From positions 10,995,086-11,059,085 of the forward strand of contig NC_063188.1 in NCBI RefSeq assembly GCF_023159225.1: a stretch of DNA of 64,000 bases, read 5' to 3'. The stretch comes from Perognathus longimembris pacificus (taxonomy: Eukaryota; Chordata; Mammalia; Rodentia; Heteromyidae). The notes beneath the pieces are model-generated. The model was not told the DNA's origin and searched no databases. It worked only from the letters and a program-made list of their open reading frames with translations. The translations under genes and the position numbers were made by a program. Shown here in pieces: positions 46,936 through 56,905 of the stretch; position 1 is the first letter of the stretch; every line of letters starts with the position of its first letter.

Positions 46936-47289
46936 AAGAAAAGTAAGAATTTGCCACTCTGAGATGTGACAAAGAAACGAGTCAAAACTCTATTGCTGAA
47001 ATTCAGAAGAGAGATGATTATGGCTTGGAAGAGGATAGCATCAGTATAGATGGTGAAAATGGCCATGTTCTACATGTGTATTGAGAGGAGAGCCCTCAAA
47101 TGTACTATTCCATGGGATTCAGAAATCAGAAAAAGATGATTTTATGGTTTTTGTAGACAAGTATAAGCTGAAATTGATTATGAGTACAGGGAAGACTGAG
47201 ATAGGAGCATATTTGCAGGTAAAATAAAGAGTTGATATTTAAGCATGGTATCATCATGGATCATCTGATATCTTTTCATCTTCCTTTCA
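46936..47289. other. Unassigned sequence
   Basis: No gene or confident repeat is seen. Confidence 0.5.
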
Positions 47290-47790
47290 TCATCCCTACA
47301 TTCCATCATCAATGCTGATTTTGCTTTCCACGTACATTAAACCATCTTTTCCTCTTTGTCACCATTTTTATTGCCATTGCCCAAGCCTTTATCATCTGTG
47401 GAGTGGATTAGTGCCATAACCTCTAATTGTTTTTATTTCATGTACAAGTCACATGAATGATCTTCCTTCAAAAATGCAACTCATATTATTCACCATTTTA
47501 AAAGCTCTTAATTAGACTGCTTTACCTTCAAGATTGAGATCTCTGTGCCTTGCTAGAATACATAAACCTATTAATCAGGCTCTAGTCTTATTTTCCCTTG
47601 CTCTCTTCATCCCCTTTTACTATATTATCTGCCCAAAGCAAATTCTTATAGTTTCGAAGACAGTGTTATATTTTCCCTAAACCATATCTTTTTGTGTCTC
47701 TGAGCCTCTGCAGTTTTTTCTACTGAGAATGTCCTTTCTCTTTCAAAGGCCTGTGCAGTGTCCTACACAAATTTGAATCCTCACAGTTTA
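47290..47790 (+). repeat. L2-like ancient repeat relic
   Basis: Text such as CATTTTAAAAGCTCTTAATT, CTTTACCTTCAAGATTGAG and TTCTACTGAGAATGTCCTTTC keeps the same order as the repeat at 39480-40402. High divergence; the family assignment is tentative. Confidence 0.45.
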
Positions 47791-48180
47791 GTGCACATGA
47801 CAACTGACCAGGAGGTAGTCAGATTGCTGCTTACTACTGAACTAATATAGTCCTGATGTTGAACCTCTTATACCAAAATTCACAGGGCAAAATTCAGAAT
47901 TTTGATAAATGTCATTCATACAAGTTCAAGCATAATTACAGCATGCTGGGCACTATAGAGTTGGAGTTTTAGCATCTTCCTTAATTTTCTTTCAAATTGT
48001 CATTTGGCATTAATTACAAAAGTTAATCCTTATAATTATAATTACCAAATGTAGATAGGAAAACACTTTGGAAAGTGAAATTATAAGGTGTCATTATTGT
48101 TATTATAGTAGCATTTGCCTTCAAATGAAGAAATCTACCAAAAGCAGAGTGTGAAAACTAATGATTGATTTTTTTTTTAG
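47791..48180. other. Unassigned sequence
   Basis: No gene or confident repeat is seen. Confidence 0.5.
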
Positions 48181-48545
48181 TCGTCAGAGCCAATTTGCCA
48201 TAAACAGAACATGCTTCGTGATTCATGTGGCTTCTCAGCTTGTGGATCCTGGGTTTAATTTAGCACTGAATGTGTTATATTTTATTTTTCCTTGGCCATT
48301 ACCTGTTTGGCTTTGGATTGCTAAAATAAAAACAATTCACCTTCCAGGAAGCCAATTACCTACAGGAGTACTCATCTGCTCATCAGCTGAGTTTTATTTT
48401 TCCTTCATAGCTAAAAAACTTAAATGGAAAGTTGAAGACTTGTTCTCTCACCATTTAAAAGACTACCATGATGGTTTCTGGGTCTTGGGAAATCTCAAAA
48501 AATTTAAGGAGATGCTAAAATTCCAATTCAATCTCAAGCTTTACA
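48181..48545. other. Unique block with mixed composition, possible conserved noncoding element
   Basis: The block has a 131-codon plus-strand open frame (48161-48556) with no domain I recognise, and no repeat match. It is compositionally balanced compared with its flanks, with clustered AT-rich homeodomain-like sites (for example TAATTTAGC, CAATTACC). A conserved noncoding element is only a possibility. The frame starts in a T run and is most likely chance. Confidence 0.25.
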
Positions 48546-49804
48546 TAAATTTATGATTGAATTCTATGGCAAATACGGTAAAAAGCAGCAGAGTTCTCAA
48601 TTTTTTCTTTTTAATAAATTTCTAATTTTATAACCCAAAGTAATAGACTTTTCTTTTTCCAAGATTAAGATTGTTCCCTTTTTACAAGTGTTTAGCATTT
48701 TATCAAGTTCCAATAGCTCCCTAACCTACTACATAATAAACTAGTCATTCTAATGTATAAATGACTATTTCTTTTCTTAATTGATAAGTAAAACAGTATA
48801 TATTTATGGCATAAAATATGTTTTGAAATACGTATAGATTGTAGAATGGCTAATTCAAGCCAGTTAGCACATGGATTCTCAATACATAAATGATACATAA
48901 AATACATTGCTTATCGATCATGGATGGGTGGCTGCATTTGTTCAATAAGTCAAAAACGCTCAGCATATTGGTCAGACAACTGAATTTTAGCACTGAAAGC
49001 ACTGTACTTTGGGTAAAATAGTGATGCATTAGACATCAGAGATGCAGATTGCAGCCCAAGTCTCCTACAAACTGGCTTGGTTATCTCATACAAATGGATG
49101 TTTTTCTCCAGTTGAACATCAATTTCTGTAATTACAAAGGGAGATTAGTATGATAAATTTTAAATGCCCCTTCACAATGTAAGGTTTTATGTTTTATTCT
49201 GCCATGGAGGGAGCCCATATCCTGCTTTATATTCAAACTGTATGATCCAGTTCAATGAGTTATTCCCAGTAAGCTATACAACAAGCACCTGTTAGAATAA
49301 TTACCTGTAGTTTCTTAATGCTTCCTCTCAAAAGGGATTATGATTTGTTAAAAGAAAAAAAGTACTTTAAAGTCTAATTACATGGATTTTCCCTGTTAGA
49401 TTGAATAATGTTTTCTCTTTCTCTATCTCTCCGTGTCTGTTTCTCTCTCCCATTATCTGAAACACACAATAAGTACTAATAAAAAGAATTTAAACTGTCC
49501 ACTATGCAGCATTTTTCAGAGCGATGATTTTACAAGTAGGCCCCAGATCAGTGTTGGGTTAAGAAAAATATTCTTATTTCCATAATAAACTTCAGTTTTT
49601 GATAGGAAAATAATGCTCTCACATTAAGTAAAGTCAATATTAATGAAGCATTTCTGCCCCAAACAAATATCTCATTAAGAAAGATAATTTAAGTATTATA
49701 TAAATTTTCTAGAAAGGATCTGAAACTTTAGGTTCTTGTTTTCATAACACAATTTAGATATATGTTGTTTTTTAAACTCTAGATTGTAATAGAACAACTT
49801 AGAC
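48546..49804. other. Unassigned AT-rich sequence
   Basis: No gene is seen. There is a pyrimidine-rich TCTC patch at about 49412-49452. Confidence 0.5.
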
Positions 49805-50590
49805 AACCAGAAGACCCTCACTGTTGGTGAGGATGCAATCTATGGCAACCATTTTGGAAAAGATTATAGAGGTTCTTTCAAAAACTCAAAGGAGAGCTGT
49901 TATATTTCCCAGCAATCTCACTATGGTATATTTATCCAATGGAAATGAAATCAATATATGAAGTGATATCTGTGTCTTCACATTTATGGCAGTACTCTTC
50001 ACAATAACAAGGTAACTGAAATAATCTCAATGTCCATAAACTGACTAATGGATAAAGAAAATGTGGTACATATGCACAACTGAATAGTATTCAGGCAAAG
50101 AAAAATGAAATTCTCTCATTTGAGGATATATGGATATCATTATGTTAAATGAAAATAAACCAGGCACAGAAAGACAAGTATCACATGGGCTCATTTGCAT
50201 ATAGGACATAAAAACCCCATGATCTCATAGAAGTAGAAAGTAGAATGGCAAGTACCAGAGGCTGAGGAGAGACACACGGCATGAAGTGAAAAGATGTTCC
50301 TTAATTTACAAAGCTACAATTAGTTGGGAGACTGATTTTCTATGGAACAGCACAGTGATTATAGTTAATAATAATACACTATATGTTTCAAAATAGTTTT
50401 AAAAGAGTATCTTAAATGTTCTCATAACGAAGAATTGATGAATATTTGAGGTGGTAGGGAAAAGGGAATCAGAAAGAAAATATTCCATATGTACTGACCA
50501 ACTGATGATCTTCAGTCAGAGTGGTTGTCATTTTTGTTCAAATGGTTGCATTCAGTCATTTTGAAAATAGCCACATAATAGTTGATTGAA
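49805..50590 (+). mobile_element. Ancient LINE-1 3' part (L1M-type)
   Basis: ORF2 C-terminal landmarks (GGATGCAATCTATGGCAACC, AATGTGGTACATATGCACAA) are followed by a long 3' region. That region has ATAGTTAATAATAATACACT and GTTCTCATAACGAAGAATTG, typical of old mammalian L1M 3' UTRs. It has no coding potential. Confidence 0.82.
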
Positions 50591-50724
50591 TGTAAATGGT
50601 GATTAGAGAATCATCTTGTTTTTTGGCAAAATTCAACATCATACTCTTCTTTCACATTGTTTAGCTGAATTCAAGCAACTACTTTTGATTCTTCTTCATA
50701 CAGCTAAACTTGTATTCACACAGT

Positions 50725-50775
50725 AAGATCAGTGGCTGGCACTTAGTAGGTGCTTATTGATATTTCAAATATAAA
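50725..50775 (+). repeat. MIR/L2 3' end fragment
   Basis: GTGGCTGGCACTTAGTAGGT and GCTTATTGATATTT match the common MIR/L2 3' terminal motif. Confidence 0.5.
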
Positions 50776-50825
50776 AGAACTGAGTCCTTAAAGTCAAATA
50801 AAGCTCTATGTATATTTGTAATGTT

Positions 50826-50841
50826 TGTATATTCTACTCTT
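50826..50841. repeat. Target-site duplication, left copy (SINE at 50842)
   Basis: TGTATATTCTACTCTT, exact copy at 51050-51065. Confidence 0.93.
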
Positions 50842-51049
50842 TTTTTTTTTTTTTTTTGGCCAGTCCTGGGCCTTGGACTCAGGGCCTGAGCACTGTCCCT
50901 GGCTTCTTCCCACTCAAGGCTAGCACTCTGCCACTTGAGCCACAGCGCCGCTTCTGGCCGTTTTCTGTATATGTGGTGCTGGGGAATCGAACCTAGGGCC
51001 TCGTGTATCCGAGGCAGGCACTCTTGCCACTAGGCTATATCCCCAGCCC
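50842..51049 (-). mobile_element. IDL-Geo dimeric SINE (young)
   Basis: The minus strand reads GGGCTGGGGATATAGCCTA, a box B GGTTCGATTCC, then Geo and a long A tail. A perfect 16-bp target-site duplication (TGTATATTCTACTCTT) lies at 50826-50841 and 51050-51065. Confidence 0.94.
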
Positions 51050-51065
51050 TGTATATTCTACTCTT
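51050..51065. repeat. Target-site duplication, right copy (SINE at 50842)
   Basis: Exact match to 50826-50841. Confidence 0.93.
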
Positions 51066-51609
51066 GATCTCAAAGATATTCACTATTTTCGTTAAGCTAA
51101 GACAATTTTTAATTAAGTTAACTACTCTACCTGACAATTTTGGTTTTAAATTCTCAGTTTCAGGAGGATCAATGAATAATTGGTACTTACAAAAAGACTT
51201 ACAGCATTGCTTCCACAATTAACACACAAGAAGGAATAATGAAACCTAAGTAGTTTTGTGAAGCTGAGTCATTAACAATGATTAAGAATAGAATTCAATT
51301 TTTCTCCTGTATCCATGATATATTACCCATTGCCATGATATTTTTAATAATGACAAAAAGAGTGTTATATTTTGTTTCCTTCATTGGTGACATACTGATG
51401 ACTCAAAGGATATTTCAATATAAGAATAAGGCCAAAGTTTTAGCTAGGAAATCATTTAAAGAACAGATCCTTTCTATGAAATGGAAGCCTATTGATTTAC
51501 CACCACTATCAGTCAAGACTAATATTGATTATATAGCTAATACAGAGATTTGTGTTCATTCTCCCCCCCCCCACAACAATCCTAATGTTAGTCAAAGATA
51601 CCAAAATTT
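51066..51609. other. Unassigned sequence
   Basis: No gene is recognised. A 113-codon open frame (51278-51619) has no motif and runs into a C10 homopolymer (about 51564-51573) and an L1 relic, so it is taken as chance. Confidence 0.5.
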
Positions 51610-51794
51610 CAAAGGATAGGAGAGGTAAGTTCAACAGAGAGTATAATGTGATGATTGTAGTTAATAATATATCATATCCATGAAAATGTTTAAAGACTAG
51701 CTTAACTGTTTTCATCACATAAGTTACAACTGTGAGATAATGTATATGTTGACTAGCACGATGAAGACATTCTACTGTGAGTATGCACATTTTA
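51610..51794 (+). mobile_element. Ancient LINE-1 3' terminal fragment (L1M-type)
   Basis: ATTGTAGTTAATAATATATC, then TTTTCATCACATAAGTTACA, ATGTATATGTTGACTAGCAC and TACTGTGAGTATGCAC follow the order of L1M 3' ends. It hosts the SINE pair that follows. Confidence 0.75.
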
Positions 51795-51810
51795 AAAATA
51801 TTATATATTG
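51795..51810. repeat. Target-site duplication, left copy (SINE at 51811)
   Basis: AAAATATTATATATTG, exact copy at 52011-52026. A third, partial copy (ATCATATATC) lies at 52197-52206. Confidence 0.92.
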
Positions 51811-52010
51811 GGGGCTGGGGATATAGCCTAGTGGCAAGAGTGCCTGCCTCGGATACACGAGGCCCTAGGTTCGATTCCCCAGCACCACATATGCAGAAAA
51901 CGGCCAGAAGCGGCGCTGTGGCTCAAGTGGCAGAGTGCTAGCCTTGAGCAAAAAGAAGCCAAGGACAGTGCTCAGGCCCTGAGTCCAAGGCCCAGGACTG
52001 GCCAAAAAAA
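51811..52010 (+). mobile_element. IDL-Geo dimeric SINE (young), upstream member of a stacked pair
   Basis: GGGGCTGGGGATATAGCCTA, a box B GGTTCGATTCC, then Geo (GGCCAGAAGCGGCGCTG) and an A tail. A perfect 16-bp target-site duplication AAAATATTATATATTG lies at 51795-51810 and 52011-52026. It is close in sequence to the SINE at 50842-51049, which lies on the other strand. Confidence 0.94.
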
Positions 52011-52026
52011 AAAATATTATATATTG
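52011..52026. repeat. Target-site duplication, right copy (SINE at 51811)
   Basis: Exact match to 51795-51810. It abuts the older SINE at 52027. Confidence 0.92.
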
Positions 52027-52196
52027 GGCTACGAATGTGGCTTAATGGTACAGTGCTTGCCTAGCATGCATGAAACTTTGGGTTCGATTCCTTAGTAGCA
52101 CATAAACAAAAAAAGCCAGAAGTAGCACTATGGCTCAAGTGGTAGAGTGCGCTGAAGGACAGTACCCAGACCCTGAGTTCAAGCCTGGCAAAAAAA
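52027..52196 (+). mobile_element. IDL-Geo dimeric SINE, older member of a stacked pair
   Basis: GGCTACGAATGTGGCTTAAT with box B GGGTTCGATTCC, then a shortened Geo half. The Geo half has lost about 20 bases around GAGTGCGCTGAAGG (the AGCCTTGAGCAAAAAGAAGC part). ATTATATATT before and ATCATATATC after may be its own target duplication (8 of 10). Confidence 0.9.
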
Positions 52197-52233
52197 ATCA
52201 TATATCAAGTTTTGTTAGTTTGAAAAATGGTAA

Positions 52234-52263
52234 GAGCCAGACACTGGTGCTCACACACACACA

Positions 52264-52320
<57 letters not shown>

Positions 52321-52520
52321 TAGCTACTAAGGAGACTGAGATCTGAGGATCATGGTTCAGAGCTACCCCAGGCAGGAAAGTCTGTGAGAATCTTATCTCC
52401 AATTAACCACAAAAAGCCAGAAGTAGAGCTGTGGACTCAGGTGGTAGAGTGCTAGTCTTGAGCCAAAGAAGCTCAGGGATATGGTACAGGCCCAAAGTTC
52501 AAGCTATAAAACTGCCACAC
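52234..52520 (+). mobile_element. 7SL/B1-like plus Geo SINE split by a CA/TG microsatellite
   Basis: The head GAGCCAGACACTGGTGCTCA runs into (CA)n(GT)n in place of the usual CACCTGTAAT, then resumes as TCCTAGCTACTAAGGAGACT and GAGATCTGAGGATC. Right half: AGAGCTGTGGACTCAGGTGG. It ends near 52520 in a CCACCAAAAAAG tail. Confidence 0.9.
52252..52318. repeat. (CA)7-8 joined to (GT)26 inside a SINE
   Basis: CA run 52252-52266 followed directly by a perfect GT run 52267-52318. The CA-then-GT arrangement is self-complementary, so it can form a cruciform as well as Z-DNA. Confidence 0.95.
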
Positions 52521-54621
52521 AGCCACCAAAAAAGATGTTAGAAAAGAAGGGAGAAAGGGAGTGATGGAAGAAATAAATAAGGAAGGAAGAGAGGAAACTA
52601 CTGGACTGTAGTTGCTGGTTAGACTCATACTGAACATAACTCATATTCCAGTGTCCTTTTTCTATATTTTACTAATATCCATCAATTATTCTTTGTTTTA
52701 ATTAGTTGTACAGTAACAGTTCTGGCTGATAACTAAATAGCAAGTGGTGTTTGTCCTCTCTACCCAGAGTTTACCTTATCAGTGGACAATGACTGAAAGA
52801 GTTGTGATCCTGGGTTTATGTACTTGCTTTTTGAAACTATCTTTCCTGGCAACCACAGATGATGTTCTGAAATGCTGTGAACTAGAAATTCACTGGCATG
52901 AGCTGGAATCCTCACTCACTGGCTTTTAACACCCCAATGGGAATTCATATTGAAAACCAATCTGAAAAGAATTTTAAAGGCAAAAATCAGCTCTTTGGAA
53001 AAATTCCATCATCCCTTCAAGAGAATTTTATGTTAATTTTTATTTCCTTAAAAATCTTACCCGAACTAAAATGTTCACTCTAGGAAACATCCATCCCTTC
53101 CATTGCTGAGGTTGTCTTTTATTATGTCTAAGGAGTCAGGGTAAGTGACATTAAAATAAGAAAACCAGGTGCATTCCTCAGATAAGTATATTCAATTTCT
53201 GCATCATTTTAGCTTCCAATTATTCTGAAGCTAACATGGCCAGAAAAAAATAGATGAACTTTTCATTTTTCAATGGTATTCAGCAATTTGTTGGATATTT
53301 CATAATGAAAATGAAATGAAAAAATATATTCTAACACATGTAGCACAGAAGACAGTAAAATGCTTTGCTGTGACAAAAAAAAGCTTTGTAAATAATTTTA
53401 CCTAAAACTTTTCCAAACTGTAAGGTGGTAAGCACACAAGGACTCACAAATCACACTTAATCTTTTCACCTTATCAATTAGTAGGGTCTTAAGAAGATAG
53501 AAGAGGCCCTAAGATACTTTTATCTGCTTCCATTTTTGAGTTTTCATGTATATTATTATTACAAAAGCATATTTACAGCAATAAGGTATTTTTAAGTTTT
53601 ATGGTATACACACAAACCTACGTGCATAATGTCTTTTGTAACTATGTGAAAAGTTTATGTTGGAGGCTATTTGTGATTTTTCACACCTTGGCAGAATTTC
53701 TGTTATAATCCTACTTTATAATAAGTAGGCAATGAGTTATTGTGTCGCTGTCCTTTCTGGTATTTTGTACCAATTACTTTCTCTGAACAGGAGAAATAGA
53801 AGTCAGATTACAAGTGTTCATGTTTGTCGCTGAACAAATAGACTCTGCACATACCTGAGGTTTATAGCAAGGACTAGAAATGTGTAATGAGATGAAGTAA
53901 GAGCACTTGGAGTACTGTAAATATCAGAATATTACCTTTCTTCCCCTTCCTTGATTCTGTAAAGAAAAGGTCACCCCACTAATGTCTCGGAGGAAGTCCA
54001 AGTTGATTTGAAGAAGCAAAAAAAAAAAAAATCACATCCAGAATAATGATGCTGAATCCTAAGTCAGTGTTCAGAGAAATGTAGTTCAGCAACCAAAAAT
54101 CATTCCAAAAGGGATTCTATATTATACTTGAATATTTTAAAAGGTATTAAAAGGGTTTTAATTCATCATTCCCTGAATGCTAAAGCTCTTGTCTGCTCTT
54201 CTTCATTTCCCCTACTCCCTTCAGCAGTTACAGGCACTCTCAACTCTTCAAAAATCAATTGATAGCCTCAAGAGAGCTTCTAATTCTGTTTCCCTGGGAC
54301 AAAATCCATTGTAGCATCTGGCCCTAGTTTGTGAGATAAATCCTAAGACACGTAGTTGCAAGTGAATTTTCAAATAAACAATTACTAGTGGGGTGTACAA
54401 ATATGTCCTATGCAATATCTGAAACTAATACATAGTGAAAATATTACTTGCTATTTATCTGAAATTTCAATTTCATTTGGCATATTCTAATTTTATTTGC
54501 TAAATCTGGCAAACCTAACCTATGCTCTAGAATAACCACCCACTGTCCCAACTGTCCCAACAGATGTCTAGAGAACCTGAAGTCTCCATTTTCTGAAGTC
54601 TTCTCTGGTTCTCAGTGGATG
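52521..54621. other. Unassigned sequence
   Basis: A purine-rich stretch at 52535-52598 follows the SINE. No gene is seen. The open frames at 52744-52929 and 52898-53083 overlap and have no recognisable motif. AT-rich to about 53600. Confidence 0.5.
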
Positions 54622-54768
54622 TAAAGGCACAAAGCTCCTTAGGAGGGATAAAGAAATTCTCATAACTTTCACTCTATTTTGCTGCAGACATAACTGCTCT
54701 TAAAAAAAAGCAAGTCTTAAGGACAGAGTAAGAGAGGCCCTATCACTCCTAAGGAGTTTGTGCCTTTA
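54622..54768. repeat. Large imperfect inverted repeat flanked by TA, MITE candidate
   Basis: The left arm starts TAAAGGCACAAAGCTCCTTA (54622-54650). The right arm ends AAGGAGTTTGTGCCTTTA (54741-54768). The arms pair over about 28 bases with one single-base bulge and one mismatch, separated by 90 bases. Both outer ends are TA, as expected for a Tc1/mariner-type miniature element. There is no coding content. A chance hairpin or an unknown MITE family remains possible. Confidence 0.6.
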
Positions 54769-55203
54769 TATTCACTCTTGCTATTGCACATTGTATGAGT
54801 TTGAAGAAATTTAACAGTGGTATGTATCTAACATAATATTATTGGAAAAAGTCATCTTTGCTCTCTACAAAGTATCTTTGCTCTACCCTCTTTTATTGAT
54901 GTTTTTGTTGTTGCTGGCAGAGGTGGTGGTTATTTTTGCCTGTTTGTCACAAAGAATCCCCATGAAGAATTTCCAGGAATTAAATTCTCCACCTCAGTAT
55001 ATATCCTTGAAGCTGAAATAATATTTTTTTAAAAGAGAAAAAAATATCCCAGAGAGATCTACAGGAGAGCTAGTTAGGAGAAATCTTGATCAAATTAGGA
55101 CAGCTCTGAGCACTCTGTGGCTATTTAGGGATATGCAAGGATTGCAATTACATCTGTAGGTGTGTAAATGGTCTCTTTGCTATGCTTTCAAAGGGTATTC
55201 TTT
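54769..55203. other. Unassigned sequence
   Basis: No gene or confident repeat is seen. Confidence 0.5.
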
Positions 55204-55432
55204 TGTGCTACTCCTGAGGCTTCAACTCAGGGCCTGGGCAATGTTCCTGAGTTTTTTCACTCAAGGCTAGTGGTATACTTCTTGAGCCACAACTGTACTT
55301 CTGGCATTTTTGGTGATAACTTGGAGATAAGAGTCTCACAGACTTCTATTACCTGTCCTTGCTTTGAACAGTGATCCACAGATCTCAACCTCCTGAGTAG
55401 CTAGAATTATAGGAGTGAGTCACATGTCCAGT
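55204..55432 (-). mobile_element. 7SL/B1-like plus Geo dimeric SINE, diverged
   Basis: The plus strand shows the antisense Geo (CTTCAACTCAGGGCCTGGGC, CTTCTTGAGCCACAACTGTA). It then shows CTTGCTTTGAACAGTGATCC and the antisense 7SL-like AACCTCCTGAGTAGCTAGAA. Confidence 0.87.
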
Positions 55433-55639
55433 GATATTCTTAGTTTTTAAGAGATATATGCTGAAGCAGTTATACAGAAAATAGTTTTGTGTCCAAGATT
55501 CCTTGAACATTACTTAATAGAGAATGAGAATTAGTACACTGGGAATCATTATATTACTTTTTCCAACTTAGTAAAAGCTGAAAATGTTCCATAATCAAAA
55601 TTCTTTTAAAAATTAGCACATTCATAGGATATTCTTTTT

Positions 55640-55990
55640 AAAAAATGGTGCTATGAACAGATCTGCATCACTCCAGCACACCAGACAAAGGCTCAAACTT
55701 AAGGAAAAGACTTGGGAACATTGACTGTCCTGAAACTAATCAAGGTACAAATCAGCAACCCCATCTGGCATTTCCAGTTGAAGAGCACTCTAAGTTATTT
55801 GACATATAAATCTCCAAATGAACTGTGCAATAGCCAATCAAAAGCTTGTATATAGAACCCTTCCCCAGCCTGGTGGCCACATGTAAAAAGTAAGATTTGG
55901 ATTAAATGCTAGGCGGATGGAAATTGTTACCACCAGAGCCCCTGGGTAGCACTTTATCTCCCAAAGTGTCTGGGTACTGCTGTTCAGAAA
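55640..55990 (+). promoter_or_regulatory. Possible solitary LTR or promoter-like segment
   Basis: A CCAAT box in AATAGCCAATCAAAAGC (about 55829) lies 15 bases before TTGTATATAGAACCC, a TATA-like box. CCTTCCCCAGCCTGGTGGCC follows. This spacing resembles retroviral LTR promoters. No paired LTR, internal retroviral sequence, primer-binding site or clear TG...CA ends are seen, so this is weak. Confidence 0.28.
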
Positions 55991-56729
55991 CAGTTTCTCA
56001 TCAAAAGCACTATTGGGTTAGAATCCTAAATTACATTGCTGCCACCTTAGTCCTCTATTTTTAGGAAGGAAAATCTTTTCTCCATGATGAACATCCACAG
56101 GGAACAGCCAAAACTTGACAGCTACAGACAGTTGTTGTCCTGAATTAAATGAATCTAGAAGCCTTATACAAGCTTGAATATGGAAATCATTCTTCTCAAC
56201 TGCATAGGCAAGCTTTATTTTATCTAGAGATAGCCTCTTTTATCAATGTGCTTAATCATCCCCCCTCCACCTCTCACACAACTTGGTAGTTTTTGTAGGA
56301 TGAAAGAAGCATTAATTAATGAAGAAAGGCCATCAGATTGAAGTCCGGTGGACTTGTGTTTTTAATTTTAATATATAATTTCAAAAACCTGAAAACATCA
56401 AAATATTGTCGCATGAAGATATATTGCTAGTAGGCAGAGGTTTTTTCTTCAATCAGTTATAGCATTTATTGTGTAACACCTACATGCCAGCCATGTGAGT
56501 TCTGAGTTTGAAAATATTTGAGAAATATTCCTATGTACCACATAATAAGCCTGTTAATGATGACTTGTAACAACAGTATGTATAAAAGCTGAGTATTTTG
56601 AGTTTACTTATATAACAGACTTGGATACCTCATTAGTAGGCTTGGCAAGTTCATGAAACACTTACCTTTGTTTATAGCCACACATTGTCACAATTGCTGG
56701 GTGAAAAATAAATTGTTGACATCTTGATC
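55991..56729. other. Unassigned sequence
   Basis: No gene or confident repeat is seen. Confidence 0.5.
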
Positions 56730-56905
56730 ACTGGGTCTACCATCTGTGCAACTGCAATTACAGATATGTGCCACAACTGGCCAGATTGTTGTTTGAGGTA
56801 AGATCTAACTTTTGGCCTTAACTGACGTAGACCCATGACCCTCCTATTTCTATTATTCAAGTACCTGGGGTTTTATAAGTGAGCCACTGAACCTAGCACT
56901 CAAAA
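56730..56905 (-). repeat. Possible old SINE relic
   Basis: GCAATTACAGATATGTGCCA and, later, TATAAGTGAGCCACTGAACC resemble antisense 7SL-derived SINE heads (GGATTACAGG...GAGCCAC). Only these pieces match. Confidence 0.35.

Noticed and set aside
48161..48556. 131-codon open frame as a protein gene
   Set aside because: It begins in a T-run context, has no recognisable domain, and no second exon or homologous family comes to mind. This length is possible by chance in 64 kb read in six frames.
51278..51619. 113-codon open frame as a protein gene
   Set aside because: It crosses a C homopolymer and runs into an L1 relic; no motif is recognised.
51811..51880. tRNA gene at the SINE head
   Set aside because: A and B boxes are present, but the sequence is the left monomer of a dimeric SINE with target duplication and A tail, and has no complete cloverleaf.
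52130..52402. Open frames with cysteine/valine or threonine/histidine repeats
   Set aside because: They are translations of the CA/GT microsatellite within a SINE.
54622..54768. Pre-microRNA hairpin
   Set aside because: The loop is 90 bases and the best pairing is at the outer ends, unlike a typical precursor. The TA flanks favour a transposon reading.
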